Positions 23,102 through 34,076 of a DNA stretch of 64,000 nt are shown here, piece after piece. Every line of letters starts with the position of its first letter. The first letter of the stretch is position 1. Origin of the DNA: Latrodectus hesperus (Eukaryota > Arthropoda > Arachnida > Araneae > Theridiidae); assembly GCA_037975125.1 (NCBI GenBank), contig CM075851.1:127718349-127782348 (forward strand), written 5' to 3'. The translations under genes were made by a program, and so were the position numbers. Under the pieces are notes generated by a model. The model saw only the letters and a list, made by a program, of their open reading frames with translations. It did no database searches and was not told where the DNA came from.

Positions 23102-24139
23102 AAAAATATTGAATACAATAATTAGATGCAGCAAAAGTTTTTAATGCACTTTTACATAATAACGCACTGCATATAGCACCGCAAACCTAATACTAATGTG
23201 AAAGGATTCACCTAAAGGCAGGACTACTAAGTGAATTTACAAACATGGAGACAGGCACAGTTGTTTTTGCTTGTGCTTCGGCGTTTCATTTTTTTTATTT
23301 TTATTTTTTTTTAGAATGGGTGTTAAGGGTTTTCACTCTTGCGACCTTTCACCCACTGGAAGAGAAGAAATATCGGCAATTATCGGCTGTTCGACAACGT
23401 TGTGTCCAAGAGTGATTTGAATGTTTTCAATTAAATGTCTTTTTTATCAACATGACACATCAGCGAGGACTGCCAAGACTCCATTACTTATCTGTGATCT
23501 GCCAAAAATAGTTATGAAAATTATAACTTCAATATTTTTAAACCTAAATAGTAATGCATTAGATTTTATCAAATCAATATTTGTACGCATAACTGGGACA
23601 TATCTTAGTATCTTCTAGGAGTTTATTCGTCATGCTAACAGAAAATTTGAAACGTCGTTATTCGTCAATTTATTTCTATGTGTCTTCATTGTATTAACAT
23701 AATGTGTTGAAATTTTTACGGAATATATTTTTCGTATTACAAATTTCAAATTCCAGTTCAAATTGAACCGCAAAGGTTTTTTTTTGTACCCAGTAATTAT
23801 TTTCGCTTAAAATATATGTAACTTAACAGGATCTAAAAAACACACACATTCATCTCATAAATTCATTCATTCAATCCAAAACGCCGAAGTAACGAAAGTG
23901 ACGGGTCATCACAACTCATATTTTGGAAGTCCGTTAGTGCGTGGGATAAAATAAGAGGCAAAGTGCAAAATGAGTTGAATTCCTCTTGAAAAATGACACG
24001 ATAAATTAAAATGTTCATTCATTCAGTTCAAATTTTACGGTTGGGAAAAATGTAACAGAATGTTTCCAAACAATATTTTGTCCTCCTTAAGAGATTAAAC
24101 AAGTGGTTGTAACCATAATGTTAAATTATTAAATTAACA

Positions 24140-24142
<3 letters not shown>
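23102..24142. other. AT-rich sequence, no feature
   Basis: AT-rich with short poly-T runs (23285-23310, 23780). No repeat family or coding signal recognised. Confidence 0.55.

Positions 24143-24234
<92 letters not shown>
24143..24234. repeat. (AT)46 microsatellite
   Basis: An uninterrupted 92-base AT dinucleotide run followed by gattaatattattatta. Length is likely to vary between individuals. Confidence 0.98.
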
Positions 24235-24237
<3 letters not shown>

Positions 24238-24340
24238 TAATATTATTATTATTCTTTTCTTAAAGTTAAAGATTTTCTTAATTTTGATTTATATAAAGTA
24301 GGTTTAATTTGCAAGAATTGTGTTACTTCTTAATATATTG

Positions 24341-24648
24341 CCGACCAATGGCTGAGTAGTTACTTTTCCTAATTGCTGAGCTGTGGGTCCCAGGTTCGAA
24401 TCCCGATTCGGGGATGCATGTTACTTTCTTTCTCTGTGTTTCTCTGTCCTTTCTTCTGTGATGTTGTATGAATGTGGCCCACCCTATAAAAACGGGTTTG
24501 TGGTGGTATGGCGCGGGCAACGCTACTCGCCTCCGTGACTTGGTTCACAGGTTCCCGCTGGGTAACGACACATGAGTAGCAGTTTCTGGCCTTGTTGTGG
24601 CATAGGGTTCGTCACCCAAGTGTGCCCGCCGTTGGGAAAAAAAACTTT
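24341..24648 (+). repeat. SINE3 (tRNA-derived), full length
   Basis: The head is ccgaccaatggctgagtagt with B box aggttcgaatcccg, then a pyrimidine-rich stretch, a body holding acgggtttgtggtggtatgg and ggttcacaggttcccgctgg, and a short A tail. The 11-base TSD ttaatatattg is perfect at 24330-24340 and 24649-24659. Other copies: 25670 (minus), 53009 and 62637 (minus). Confidence 0.92.
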
Positions 24649-24659
24649 TTAATATATTG

Positions 24660-25655
24660 TTTTTTTTTTACTTAGTTTGATTTATTACTTTACATTGAAT
24701 CTTTGTGTCTCGTAGCCAATTCATAAGTAAACTGCGGCTTAAAGTGGATACATAACCATTGAAGACATTTATTCTCGAAGTGAGAGTCGAACTCTTCAAC
24801 TTTTGAATGGTAAGCATTTATAACTGGAACCGGCAGTGGAAAGTGCAAATCCTCTCCGAATGGTTGTCATCCTTTCAACGTCTCCAAACAAGAGCAACGC
24901 CTTAGAAGAAACCAACGGCCATTCCTCTGCTGCATTTTTCTTTTGTAGAAGAGACGCAAGGAAACGAGAGGGGTGAACAGCGAGAGAAAGTGACGCATTT
25001 CCATCACTAAAATCAAATTTCTGCTTGGATCTGGAAGCGAATCGGGATCAAATTTCCGCACTACTTTTTTTGAAGGAAAAAAATCTTTGAATTCCAATCT
25101 CAAATCCTTGATTGTCACGCGGCCGCCTGCAAAGTAAACGGTCCGTTAAGGCAATTAAAGGGACACCGTATCACTAAGTAACGCATTTCCATGCAATTAA
25201 TTGCTATCAGTGAGTAATTATGATGCATAAGCGATCCACTCATTTCGATAAAAGCTCATCCATAAGAAAATGATTTCGGCCGCTATGCATGAATTATTAC
25301 TTTAGTGGAGGTCGTCATTTAAACTGTCATTTTCTGCCATCAAAAGTGACTGCGCGCATTCTCAATGAAATCTATTCCGGCAAAATATTTTAATATTTTT
25401 AATAGAGTGTTTTATAGTAATTTGTTTTGTCAATAAATTTCATGCAAAATAAAATAAGTAAAATCTGTAAAACACAAATATCTGTTGATACATGAAAAGT
25501 ATTCAGTTATAAAAATATCATCTTTAAAGTTGAAAATAGAAATTAAATTTGTGAAAAATCAGTTAAACTGAGAATAACTTTTGGGAGAAAGATTTCGATT
25601 TGATTAGTTATCAAAATTTTTTTTCTATCACTTAAAAAAACTTGAAAATATATAA
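24660..25655. other. Intergenic, GC-richer patch at 24840-25135, otherwise AT-rich
   Basis: The patch contains an open frame on the minus strand (24867-25118) preceded by an acceptor-like tttactttgcag at 25131-25142. The product resembles no family I know, and I do not call it coding. Confidence 0.45.
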
Positions 25656-25669
25656 CTAAAATTACAATT

Positions 25670-26161
25670 TTTTTTATCCAATGGCAGCACACAAGGGTGA
25701 CTGAACCCTATGCACAACAAGGCCAGAGACTGCTACTCATGTGTCGTTACCCAGCGGGCACCTGTGAACCAAGTCACGTTTGTTTGTTTGTCGCTCAACG
25801 GTCATTTTTTGCACACGAGGGCTAATTAGACCGGGACTTACGGCTTAAAGTGGATTCCGAACCACTACAAACATCCATGCCCAAGGTGGGATTCGAACCC
25901 ACGAACTGTTGAACCGAAGGAAAGAGCGCTAACCATTCGGCTGCCAGCTCGGCGAACCAAGTCACGGAGGTGAGTAGCGTTACCTGCGCCATACCACCAC
26001 AAACCCGTTTATAGAGCGGTCCACATTCATACAACATCACAGAAGAAAGGACAGAGAGACACAGCGAGAACAGAGAAGGAAAGAAACATCCATGCCCAAA
26101 CCGGGATTCGAACCCGGGACCAACAGCTCAGGAGTCAGGAACGCTAACCACTCAGCCAATC
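25670..26161 (-). repeat. SINE3 interrupted by a SINE4
   Basis: The tail part (25676-25778) and head part (25954-26161, B box reversed near 26105) of one SINE3 are split by a SINE4 insertion. The outer TSD ctaaaattacaatt (14 bases) is perfect at 25656-25669 and 26162-26175. Confidence 0.93.
25779..25953 (-). repeat. SINE4 (tRNA-derived), nested in SINE3
   Basis: On the minus strand: head gccgagctggcagccgaatg, gttagcgctctt, B box gggttcgaatccc, body cggaatccactttaagccgt, then a 3' end of (aaac)-type repeats (tttgtttgtttg on the plus strand). The TSD gaaccaagtcacg (13 bases) is perfect at 25766-25778 and 25954-25966. Other copies: 31270, 28372, 40560 and several decayed ones. Confidence 0.95.
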
Positions 26162-26175
26162 CTAAAATTACAATT

Positions 26176-27780
26176 ATATTTTGTTTCTTGTATTATATTC
26201 TATGCAGCTTCATTTCCTATGGGACTTGCATAGAATTGCAGTTCTAGATTTACCGTTTCCATCGAATCTGTAAGCAATTTTTGAAATTTTAAGCATAAAA
26301 ACTATATTCAATCGCAATATTTCTGCTTCGTTTTATAATTGTTTCAAGAGAATTAGAAAAATCATCTGTTTGTTTCATTTAAATATACTAACACGGGCAA
26401 AATCAAGACGAATTTTAACGATTGACGCCTGCTCTTTATCGCATAACGGTTGTTCTCACTCATCAATATTGAAATGTGTCCCAACTAAATTTCGAAATAT
26501 TACTTTTTTACGCATATTTTATATATAATTCAATTTTTTAAATAAATTTTGAAACATTTAATCTTTTTCAAATGCATTCATAAAATTTTCAACTAAATAA
26601 TACTTTTAACCCTGGACAATTTGACTATAAAAATTGTATTGATTTTTTTTTTTTTACGCAAGGAAGTGTTAATACCAACCAGTGAACAATTCATAAAATT
26701 AAATATTGAGAAAATATTACATAATAATATTTTTATCAAAATTAAAAGTAAAAATTCACATTTATAAATAAAAGGTGGATTTTACATCAATTTAATAATA
26801 AGCTAAAATTAATTGTTAATGTTTGTAGTGTTCAGACATCTTCGCCAGAGGGCGTGTCACTCACTCAACTCAGGGGTAAAAATAAAAAATTAGAGAGAGA
26901 AGCGTTCTTCCAACAGACGCGTGAGGTCGGTTGTAATTATTTTTACATCCAACAGTACATTACAAATATATTCAATTTTAAGTTCCATAAACTGTGTCGT
27001 TCAAATAAGCAGACTGTTTATTCATAAGAACTACCACACGAACCAATGTTCCACGAGAAGGGAAACTTCAATGTTAACTAATGAAAATGACACCTTAATT
27101 AAGTAATTAAATGAATCTAATTAATAACAAATGAAGTCATTTTAACAAGTTAATATTAATTCATCCAGTTATGAATAACATCAAATTAAGATTTACATGA
27201 GTCTTAAAAAGTTAGGATTAATTTATATCAAGTTGAAATCATATAAGAACAAGTTAACTTGTTCTTATGATTCCAACTTGTTCCAAATTTGTTCTAATAA
27301 CGTTTAATACTGTAAGAAACCTTCATTGAGAAATATAAATTAATTATTAAAATCCCATGAATTTAAATTTTTTTTAATAATGAATCGTATATTAGGAACA
27401 TTAGAATTGTCAGAATGTTTTAGAATTGGTATTTGCTTACATAAGTATCAAACAGTTATGGAATGTTCTTACGAAATAGGGTAAGCATTTTTCAAGAAAA
27501 TTTATAGAGGATATCATATGTTTTTTGTTTTGTTTTTAAGAAAATGTGATAACATTGCATTTATTCGTTTGGTTTTTATCTTCTCTCTCACTACAGATAA
27601 AAATCCTTGTCATGATGATTAATCTTAAGAATATGTCATAAAAGAAAATTACTAAACCGGAACTTCATTGTGAGTGTAAAATGAGAAGTCAAAACTATCC
27701 TTTGCCCATAACTGTTAGAATCATTTGCAAGTTATTTCTGTTTGTAATTGTGAACAGAAGACAGTGCCTCGCGTTACACA
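26176..27780. other. AT-rich sequence, no gene
   Basis: Nothing recognised except the 26-base palindrome at 27243. Confidence 0.55.
27243..27268. repeat. Perfect 26-base palindrome
   Basis: The half ataagaacaagtt is followed directly by its reverse complement, centred on ttaa, without a loop. A similar half (ttgttctta) recurs just downstream around 27290. Confidence 0.9.
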
Positions 27781-28030
27781 CTTCTCAAGAATGCATGCGT
27801 CAAATGAGGACAACCCTTTGGTGCAGGGGGAGAGCCATTATAGCAGATGAACCATCCCCCATGGCTGACGTCACGTGATTGCGCGTCCAGCGGGTTCTCC
27901 CAATGTTTCAACTGCCGATTGCCAACACTCCTCAGCATCATTCCGGAGGGCAGGGGTCAAATCTCTGACCTTCACTTTTTGTTTTCAAGGTGAGCTTCTG
28001 CCGCCGCCCCAATCATCTGCGTTTTGCTTA
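27780..28030. promoter_or_regulatory. GC-richer island with overlapping CRE and E-box
   Basis: The island stands out from AT-rich flanks. TGACGTCA (27866-27873, full CRE) overlaps CACGTG (27872-27877, E-box). Further right, ggtcaaatctctgacc gives an inverted pair of GGTCA half-sites. No nearby exon is visible. Regulatory role is inference. Confidence 0.35.
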
Positions 28031-28371
28031 TGCATTTAAAGAACGGTTTATTCCTGATGTTTCTATTGACTATTGTTGCAGGTTTCTTCCTTTGTTAGAG
28101 GTTAAGAAACGAAAAGGTCAATGGATATTGAGGTATTATAATTTAGTTTTAGTGGAAAACACTTAAAAATATTTGCATTTTTTTATATAATAATCTTTAA
28201 TTATTTGTCCTTTAGTTCGAGCAATCAATTATATTAATAAAATGAAACATTAAATAGGAATTTTTAGACAAAAATCTTTAAAAAATATCTTATCTGTCGG
28301 ATTTCTTCTCATGAGTGTTATCGCTATCACAGAATCATTAATATATTGATTCTTCAATTCAGCAGTGCATG

Positions 28372-28560
28372 GTTTTCAGCCCAGCTGGCAACCGAATGGT
28401 TAGCGCTCCAGCCTTGGTTCAACAGCTCGTGGGTTCGAATCTCGCCTTGGGCGAGGATGCTTGTAGAGGTTCAAAATCCACTTTAAACTGTAGGCCCTCG
28501 TCTAATCAACCCTCTTGTGAAAAAAAGGACCTTTGAGAGACAAGCAAACAATCATGATTT
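28372..28560 (+). repeat. SINE4 copy
   Basis: agctggcaaccgaatggtta, B box gggttcgaatctc, body aaaatccactttaaactgta and the end ccttgagcgac-like piece (gacctttgagagacaagcaa) follow SINE4 in order. Moderately diverged. Confidence 0.88.
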
Positions 28561-28684
28561 TGATTTTTACTTCAGCAGAGATCCTTGTTGTTCAGAGTAT
28601 GTTATAAACTGTAGGTGCCGATTGATTCAACTCTTTCTTACAATAAATGATCATAAAATGACTTCAGTTATTCACATAATATAT

Positions 28685-28712
28685 ATTCTGTTATTCAATT
28701 GAATAACAGAAT
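28685..28712. repeat. Perfect 28-base palindrome
   Basis: attctgttattcaa is followed immediately by its reverse complement, with no loop. The flanks are AT-rich. Confidence 0.92.
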
Positions 28713-28909
28713 CATATTTTGCAATGGAATAAGAATAAAAGTAATATGAGCACTTATTTCGTAACTTGAAACATTTTCTGGTTCTTACCTATTCTAGAAC
28801 TATCCATCTTCTCTCTTTTTTGCGTTATACAAACGCTTTTACAATATCGCTAACACCAAATTTTATTTTGCATCATACAGTATGACAAGTACCACTATAT
28901 TATGTACTC

Positions 28910-29610
28910 TATCTACCCATAAGTATTTGGACACTCGTGCAAGTGAGGGTACCTGCCGTCCAGATCTAGGTCACGGCTTCTGTACGTAAATACATTCATA
29001 TCGATCTGTAACGGATTTATCTATAGAGTTAATCCAAAATCGACTGAATTTTGTGATCAAGAAATGGAAGGAGAGTGGTGATGGTGGGAATTGAATTTCC
29101 ATCCGGGATAGCCACGGAACTAAAAGACCGGCCATCGTGGTCCAAAAAATGCAGAAATTACATTCCAAATCGATGGCCTATACTCCAGGAGTTTCAACAT
29201 GCAACTGTTGTTTCAAAAAATAGCATCCGCTAGGAAGCACATTTGCTTGTTTTCTATAACCGTTTAGCCGCTCATAAGCTTTTGATCACGAAATCTGACC
29301 ACTATGCTTAGTTGAGCTGGTGCGAGGTTCGAAGATGGACCATAGATAAACGGAAACACGTTCTATGGAGTGATAAATCCAGAACACTTATTCCACCCTG
29401 TCGATGCGATAGTTGTTTGGAGTTTCCCTATACACTGTTAGATGGCGCAGCGATCGATTATCAAACCTTCGCAATTTGCACCTGCTGATCGACAAGCGCG
29501 TTTTTGTCGTTGCGACAGGTGTGGACTTTCATCGATAGTTATGAACAGCAGCGTTAATTTCTGTGGCTATAATACAAGAAATTAGTATCAAATATCCTTT
29601 ATTCATACTA
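28910..29610 (+). pseudogene. Second Tc1-like transposon relic
   Basis: The left end (acccataagtatttggacac) looks like a Tc1-type terminal repeat. Inside, 29300-29385 reads like LSWCEVRRWTIDKRKHVLWS then DKSR, matching the Tc1 block WCExxxxWTxxxWxxVLWSDES, with the usual Glu replaced by Lys. An earlier part (29060-29090) resembles the DNA-binding linker (KWKESGDGGN). There are many stops. The right end is not found and may be replaced by the SINE piece at 29625. Confidence 0.6.
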
Positions 29611-29624
29611 AAGGTGACTGGAGC

Positions 29625-29800
29625 ATGTTTCGTAGTTTATAGTCGCAATATCCTCCGTGAGAAATGATTCCTCTGGGAGTGGACAGGTCAAGTATTGGGG
29701 GTATTCTGATGGATCCCTGCTTTTAAACTGCAAAACCTCCCGCACGGAGTTGCAGGCACCCAACTGGTTCCGGTCTAATTAGCCAAAAAAAAGGACGGTT
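29625..29800 (+). repeat. SINE5 body fragment plus SINE4-like tail
   Basis: tcgcaatatcctccgtgaga then caagtattgggggt matches the SINE5 copy at 47263-47320. Directly after it, ggttccggtctaattagcc and ggacggttaagtgac resemble the 3' part of SINE4. It may be two old insertions or an older composite. From 29800 to 30690 I recognise nothing. Confidence 0.5.
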
Positions 29801-30699
29801 AAGTGACTAAACCAATCCACCTATAGGTTATAACTGGTGCTCAACTGTGGGATAAGTACAGGGAAGCATGTTAGTGCACCAACAGCCGCTAGCAGAGTAC
29901 TCGACTGACTTTACCCCAAAGGACTCCAGAAAAGTCAAAAGATTGTGTTCCTGAAGGCAAAAACACAATCTATTCAGTTCTTGAGGAGGGGTTTAAAAAC
30001 ATTCCACAAGAGTAGAACAGTTTCCTTTGGCCATACATGTCACCAAAACGTCTGGATGTAATTTCAGGAACTTTGTCATGAGCAAAAGCCTTTAGCATGA
30101 AATTACGAGAAGGTTAAAAAAATGAAATCCCTTTACATCAAATTTTTCTAATTAAGAGAGATTGTGTATGATTATCGAGTGTTCTCCACAGTTACCAACA
30201 TGGAATGCATGACACAGCGTATAACCGTCACTAAAACAAGCGAGTTTCAGTACATTGATCTTTTGAACCAGTTGCTTTTCAACAAACAGAGTGCATGTGA
30301 GCCAATTTGCAGATAAACGAGTCAATAAAAATAAGAAACAAACTTTTACCGAAAAGTTTTCAGCTGTATTTATTTTCTTCTACTTCCATTCATTCTTTAT
30401 GACTAACACATACTTAAATTCCCATTTTGCATTTACGGGAAGGAGGCATTTCAAATGACCCAACAGCATTTATCAAAATCAACGGAATCCTCATTCCGGG
30501 GGTACATTTTAATATTCCTTAAAAACTTTTCGAAAAGAAGTATGGTACAGGCTTTGTCATCGAGAGAATTACGTTTGCCGGGCCTACAAACATTGCAGTC
30601 AAAATAAATACTCATCAAATATAATCAGTTCTACGAATTCATTTTTTTTCAACGTTCATTTGTTTCCTCTTCACCTACGAGGACACCGCGTAATGATAA

Positions 30700-31140
30700 G
30701 TCGCCTTTCTTTTCTTAAGAATCCTTTGACCTGCTGCAAAGGGAAAGGAGTCAGCCACCCGTCACCCACGCCAACAATGCCTCACCCCCTTCATCACTTA
30801 GCTAACTTCAGCGACGCCCACGCTTCTGCCTGGTGGCGCAAGAGCCTCTTTTGTTCTGCGCACGCAGTGAAAGCGAGCCGGCCGCGCGTGAGATGGCTGC
30901 ATAATGACGCACAACAGAGGAAGGTAAAAAAAAATAACTCTCAAGAACTCTCTTCGCTTCTGAAGACCAGCCCACCGACGCAATCTCGAGAGATACTTAA
31001 AGAGCTGCACTTTCACTCCGGAGTTCACCTGAGGTCGACCCCGTTCCATCGGCTACTGTGCTGGGTCGCCCCTTTCTTTGCGGTGGCATCAGCACAGCCC
31101 CTCAGGCACGCTGAGACTCGTGCGATAGCTTTACTTTAAG
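30700..31140. promoter_or_regulatory. GC-rich, CpG-containing island of unknown role
   Basis: The most GC-rich stretch in the right two thirds of the window, with several CpGs (around 30880-30910 and 31030-31060). A long open frame on the plus strand (30660-31139) begins with TTG and has no family resemblance; an 83-residue frame runs on the other strand. The block could be a distal promoter, enhancer or noncoding first exon. I cannot say which. Confidence 0.3.
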
Positions 31141-31164
31141 TGACACATGAATAATCACTAAGGA

Positions 31165-31545
31165 AGGGTCTCCGTGGGGCCCAACTGGTGAGAGCCGCAT
31201 TGATAAGTGTCATAAGCTCCTCAGAGTGGAAGGTGCCAGGTTCGATCCCAGTCACTAGCGATGGACATGTTTGTTTGTTTTGTCGCTCAACGGTCATTTT
31301 TTCCACACGAGGGCTATTTAGACCGGGACCTACGGTTTAAAGTGGATTCCGAACCTCTACAAATATCCATGCCCAAGGTAAGATTCGAACCCACGAACTG
31401 TTGAACCGAAGGCAAGAGCGCTACCCATTCGGCTGCCAGCTCGGCTAGCGATGGACATGCCAATTTATCTGGGTAGAAGTTTTGACATCAAGTAATGGAC
31501 AGCTTAACGACCATGGCCACAATGTCCTGGTAAGTCAGGGTTAGT
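31165..31545 (+). repeat. SINE6, interrupted by a SINE4
   Basis: The head ggcccaactggtgagagc and B box aggttcgatcccag are followed by a body that resumes at 31460 (ccaatttatctgggtagaag) and runs to about 31530. The two halves are separated by a complete SINE4. Only one copy of this family is in the window, so its full limits are uncertain. Confidence 0.65.
31270..31444 (-). repeat. SINE4, nested in SINE6
   Basis: Nearly identical in structure to the copy at 25779, same orientation, with tttgtttgtttt at the left (3') end and the head ending ggctgccagctcgg. The 15-base TSD ctagcgatggacatg is perfect at 31255-31269 and 31445-31459, which points to a fairly recent insertion. Confidence 0.96.
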
Positions 31546-32290
31546 TGGTTGGGTTTTATGGCTCAATATCCAGAACAGGACAAGTTGCGTCAAAAATTTA
31601 AAATAGTAATAATATATTTTCAAAACCCAAGCAACATTAAAATATTAAAAAAAACAAAAATATTTGTGTATGATATATTTAAAAGCTATTTAGATAAAAA
31701 TTTAAACATAATTACAAAACAAATTTAAACTAAGTTCAATAAAGTGTAAGAAGCCTAAGGCAAATAGGTTTCTGTGGAGTGGATCCCCCAATAAATCAAC
31801 CAATGTTAAAATATCAGATTTAAAAAAATTGTAAACGTAAATAGTTAAAATAATGACATGGATCTAAAATATGATATACTGTATATGGTTCATCACACGT
31901 TTCACATCATGGATTTCATTCGCTTAAAAACAAATGTCTGTGTGTGTCCGATACGAAGGCGAGTCAATCTAACATCAGCACTTCGTAGCGGTAAAACTTA
32001 TGAGGTGAGATATGGGAAAATGGCACACAATTTGTTGGTCGCCTGCAGGGTCCAAAATTCCTGGAAGAGAGAATAAACAAAATTTTTAACACACTTCCTC
32101 ACGTCTGTGAGTGAGGGATGGATGATAGTGTTGAAGTTGACGCTTCTTCAGCAGCTGCGCGTCTGGATTTTCATTTCCCTCAAGACCTACGTGTCCTGGG
32201 ATCCAACAGAATTTGATATCATATAACCCTTGCTGGGCGTCCTCACGATTGCTTCTTCATAAGTTGCTCTGGGTTATGTATACGGAAGTA
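31545..32290 (-). mobile_element. LINE-A 3' end, decayed copy
   Basis: It runs parallel to the copy at 44006-44900: shared strings include ggtttctgtgg-type pieces, cacacgtttcacatcatgga, ccgatacgaaggcgagtcaa and tcctgggatccaacagaatt. On the minus strand it once encoded the RNase H end and the C-terminal region of a non-LTR retrotransposon; frames are now broken. Confidence 0.75.
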
Positions 32291-32334
32291 TAATAGAGTT
32301 ACAAAGTTTGTAAATATTCTTTTTGTATTCGTTT

Positions 32335-32890
32335 TAACAGATATCGCAGACAGATCCGAGCACAAAAAATCGAGAGATTTAGGAATCACTGGATAATCGT
32401 TAAGAACGACTTATCCAGTGATTTGGCGGCCTAACAACCACTTGGCGATTACTTGGCGAGATTTGGCAAGAAGTGGATAGTTTTGGAAACTTCCACCACC
32501 TGAGCTCTAGGGCCATTACTGAACAAGATGGCCTGGAAGCTTCCAGAACTTGGAGAAAGACCTAAGCTTTCACGCCAAATAAGCTATAAATAGCAAAGTT
32601 CCTTGGACCGAGTCAGTTTCTGGGTTTCCAGCGGCAGTGATAAGCTAGTGAAGATGATCAGTCTCGAATGCTAGAAGCTGTTTGTCTGAGATATTAGAGC
32701 CTTCTGTCATTGGAAGCTGCTTCCTGTAGTATTAGCTGTATTGGATCTGTGGAATTGTATTTTCTACTGCTGGAATTTTCTATATTCAGTTCAATTTGCT
32801 ACGAATAAAAGTCTTGTGAATTTTAAAAAGTTTGTTTCATCGACTCTCCATCAACACAAACCCTGAAAGCTCGTTACTATAATGCAACAA
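32335..32890 (+). mobile_element. Probable solo LTR
   Basis: The segment has LTR retrotransposon terminal features in order: a structured GC-richer 5' part with a near-perfect stem (32385-32422), a TATA-like gctataaatagc at about 32583, an initiator-like agtcagtttc about 25 bases on, a polyadenylation signal aataaaag near 32805, and a 3' part ending agctcgttac. No internal gag or pol is nearby, so a solo LTR is likely. Exact ends and a target duplication were not resolved. Gypsy-type by style only. Confidence 0.5.
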
Positions 32891-33427
32891 CAGCCGTAAA
32901 CTTTGGTAGTTTTCCTTTTCATCGCTAGCCTGTATTATTGTCTTCTTGGAGGAACATTAATAGAGAGATGGGGGTATCTTTGTGCAGCAAGAGAAAACAC
33001 AAAAATCTTCCCAGAACCCGACCCCTACGCATGCACCTGCAGAAAATATAAATGTAACATCCTCTCTAATGTTGTGATCCAACCCGGGACCTTCCATTCC
33101 AAAATCTGTTGTTCATAAGCTAGATCATGAAAAGGAAATTTGAGAGATTTCGAAGTTTACTCCCTTGCGAAAAATGAATACCGCTTAATAAGAAGGAAAA
33201 GTAGAGGGAGCCACTGTTCGGCTGGAGTAAAAAATCCTTCATAAGACAAAAGTTTCATCATAATAAAACTCATCTGTCACATATTACATACCTTTTTACT
33301 GTATTTGGAATGGAATAACTGATACGCTATTTTAACATTTTGATTTCAATTTTTTTGCTACTACACTTGGGGAAAAATAATGTGAAGGAACATTTTGAAC
33401 AAAACATTACTTTAAAACATTTTGACG

Positions 33428-34069
33428 CCACCCAACTTGCGTAGTCAGCGTGCCTGACTGCGGATAGAGGGGTCCTGGGTTCGAATCCCGGTTTGGACAT
33501 AGATGTACTTTTTCTCTCTCTATCTATCCTGTCTTTGTCCTTTCTTTGTATGAATGGGCTGTGAATGGTTGCCTACCCTATAAACGGGAGCCCCAGTGGC
33601 TCAGTAGCTTCACGTCGTTGCCCATAAGTTCAGAAAAGTGGAGCATCATTTGCCGCGGGCAGTGGTTGGGAAGGTGACCACGCCGTACTCTTCTTCACTG
33701 GGTTGCTGGAGCTCCGAGGGTTGGGGACGTGTCCACGCTAATATGTGATGCCCAAAGTCATTCCGTTGGTGTGGCGTGGATGTGGAGAGGAGGTTGCCAG
33801 CTCAGGTGTGACCTCGTCACCTGACCGTTGTTCAAAATTACGAGGCATTTGGTGATGGGTGAGTATTCCAAACCCGCGTTAACCCAATGGTACAGTCAGG
33901 GGCTCACCTGTACCGCTATGTATCTATGTACCCTATAAGCGGGTCCTATGGCATGTGTGTACTGAGGAAGTCGGACTCCACACCAAAATATGATTCAGTT
34001 GGAAAAGTGGAGCAGCGCACCCCATAATGCCAGCCTAGCTGGCACACGACAACAACAACAAAAAAAAAA
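33428..34069 (+). repeat. SINE2, interrupted by a family 8 element
   Basis: Head at 33428-33590 (ccacccaacttgcgtagtca, B box gggttcgaatcccgg) and tail at 33930-34069 (ggcatgtgtgtactgagga to the acgacaacaacaac end) belong to one SINE2. The flanks tttgacg at 33421-33427 and 34070-34076 look like its TSD. A 339-base insertion splits it. Confidence 0.88.
33591..33929 (+). repeat. Family 8 repeat inserted in SINE2
   Basis: The insertion starts agccccagtggctcagtagc (tRNA A-box-like) and ends ctgtaccgctatgtatctat. It is flanked by accctataaacggg (33577-33590) and accctataagcggg (33930-33943), a 14-base duplication with one mismatch. A partial copy lies at 3190-3310 in reverse. I see no clear B box, so its class (SINE or other) is open. 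Confidence 0.7.
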
Positions 34070-34076
34070 TTTGACG

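Noticed and set aside
24143..24234. Regulatory or origin role for the AT run
   Set aside because: It is a simple dinucleotide microsatellite with no flanking structure.
24867..25142. Possible exon with acceptor-like tttactttgcag on the minus strand
   Set aside because: The encoded residues match no family known to me and no partner exon was found; kept only as a GC-richer patch.
30660..31139. 159-codon open frame on the plus strand
   Set aside because: It starts with TTG rather than ATG, resembles no protein family, and is open because the island is GC-rich. No splice sites support it.
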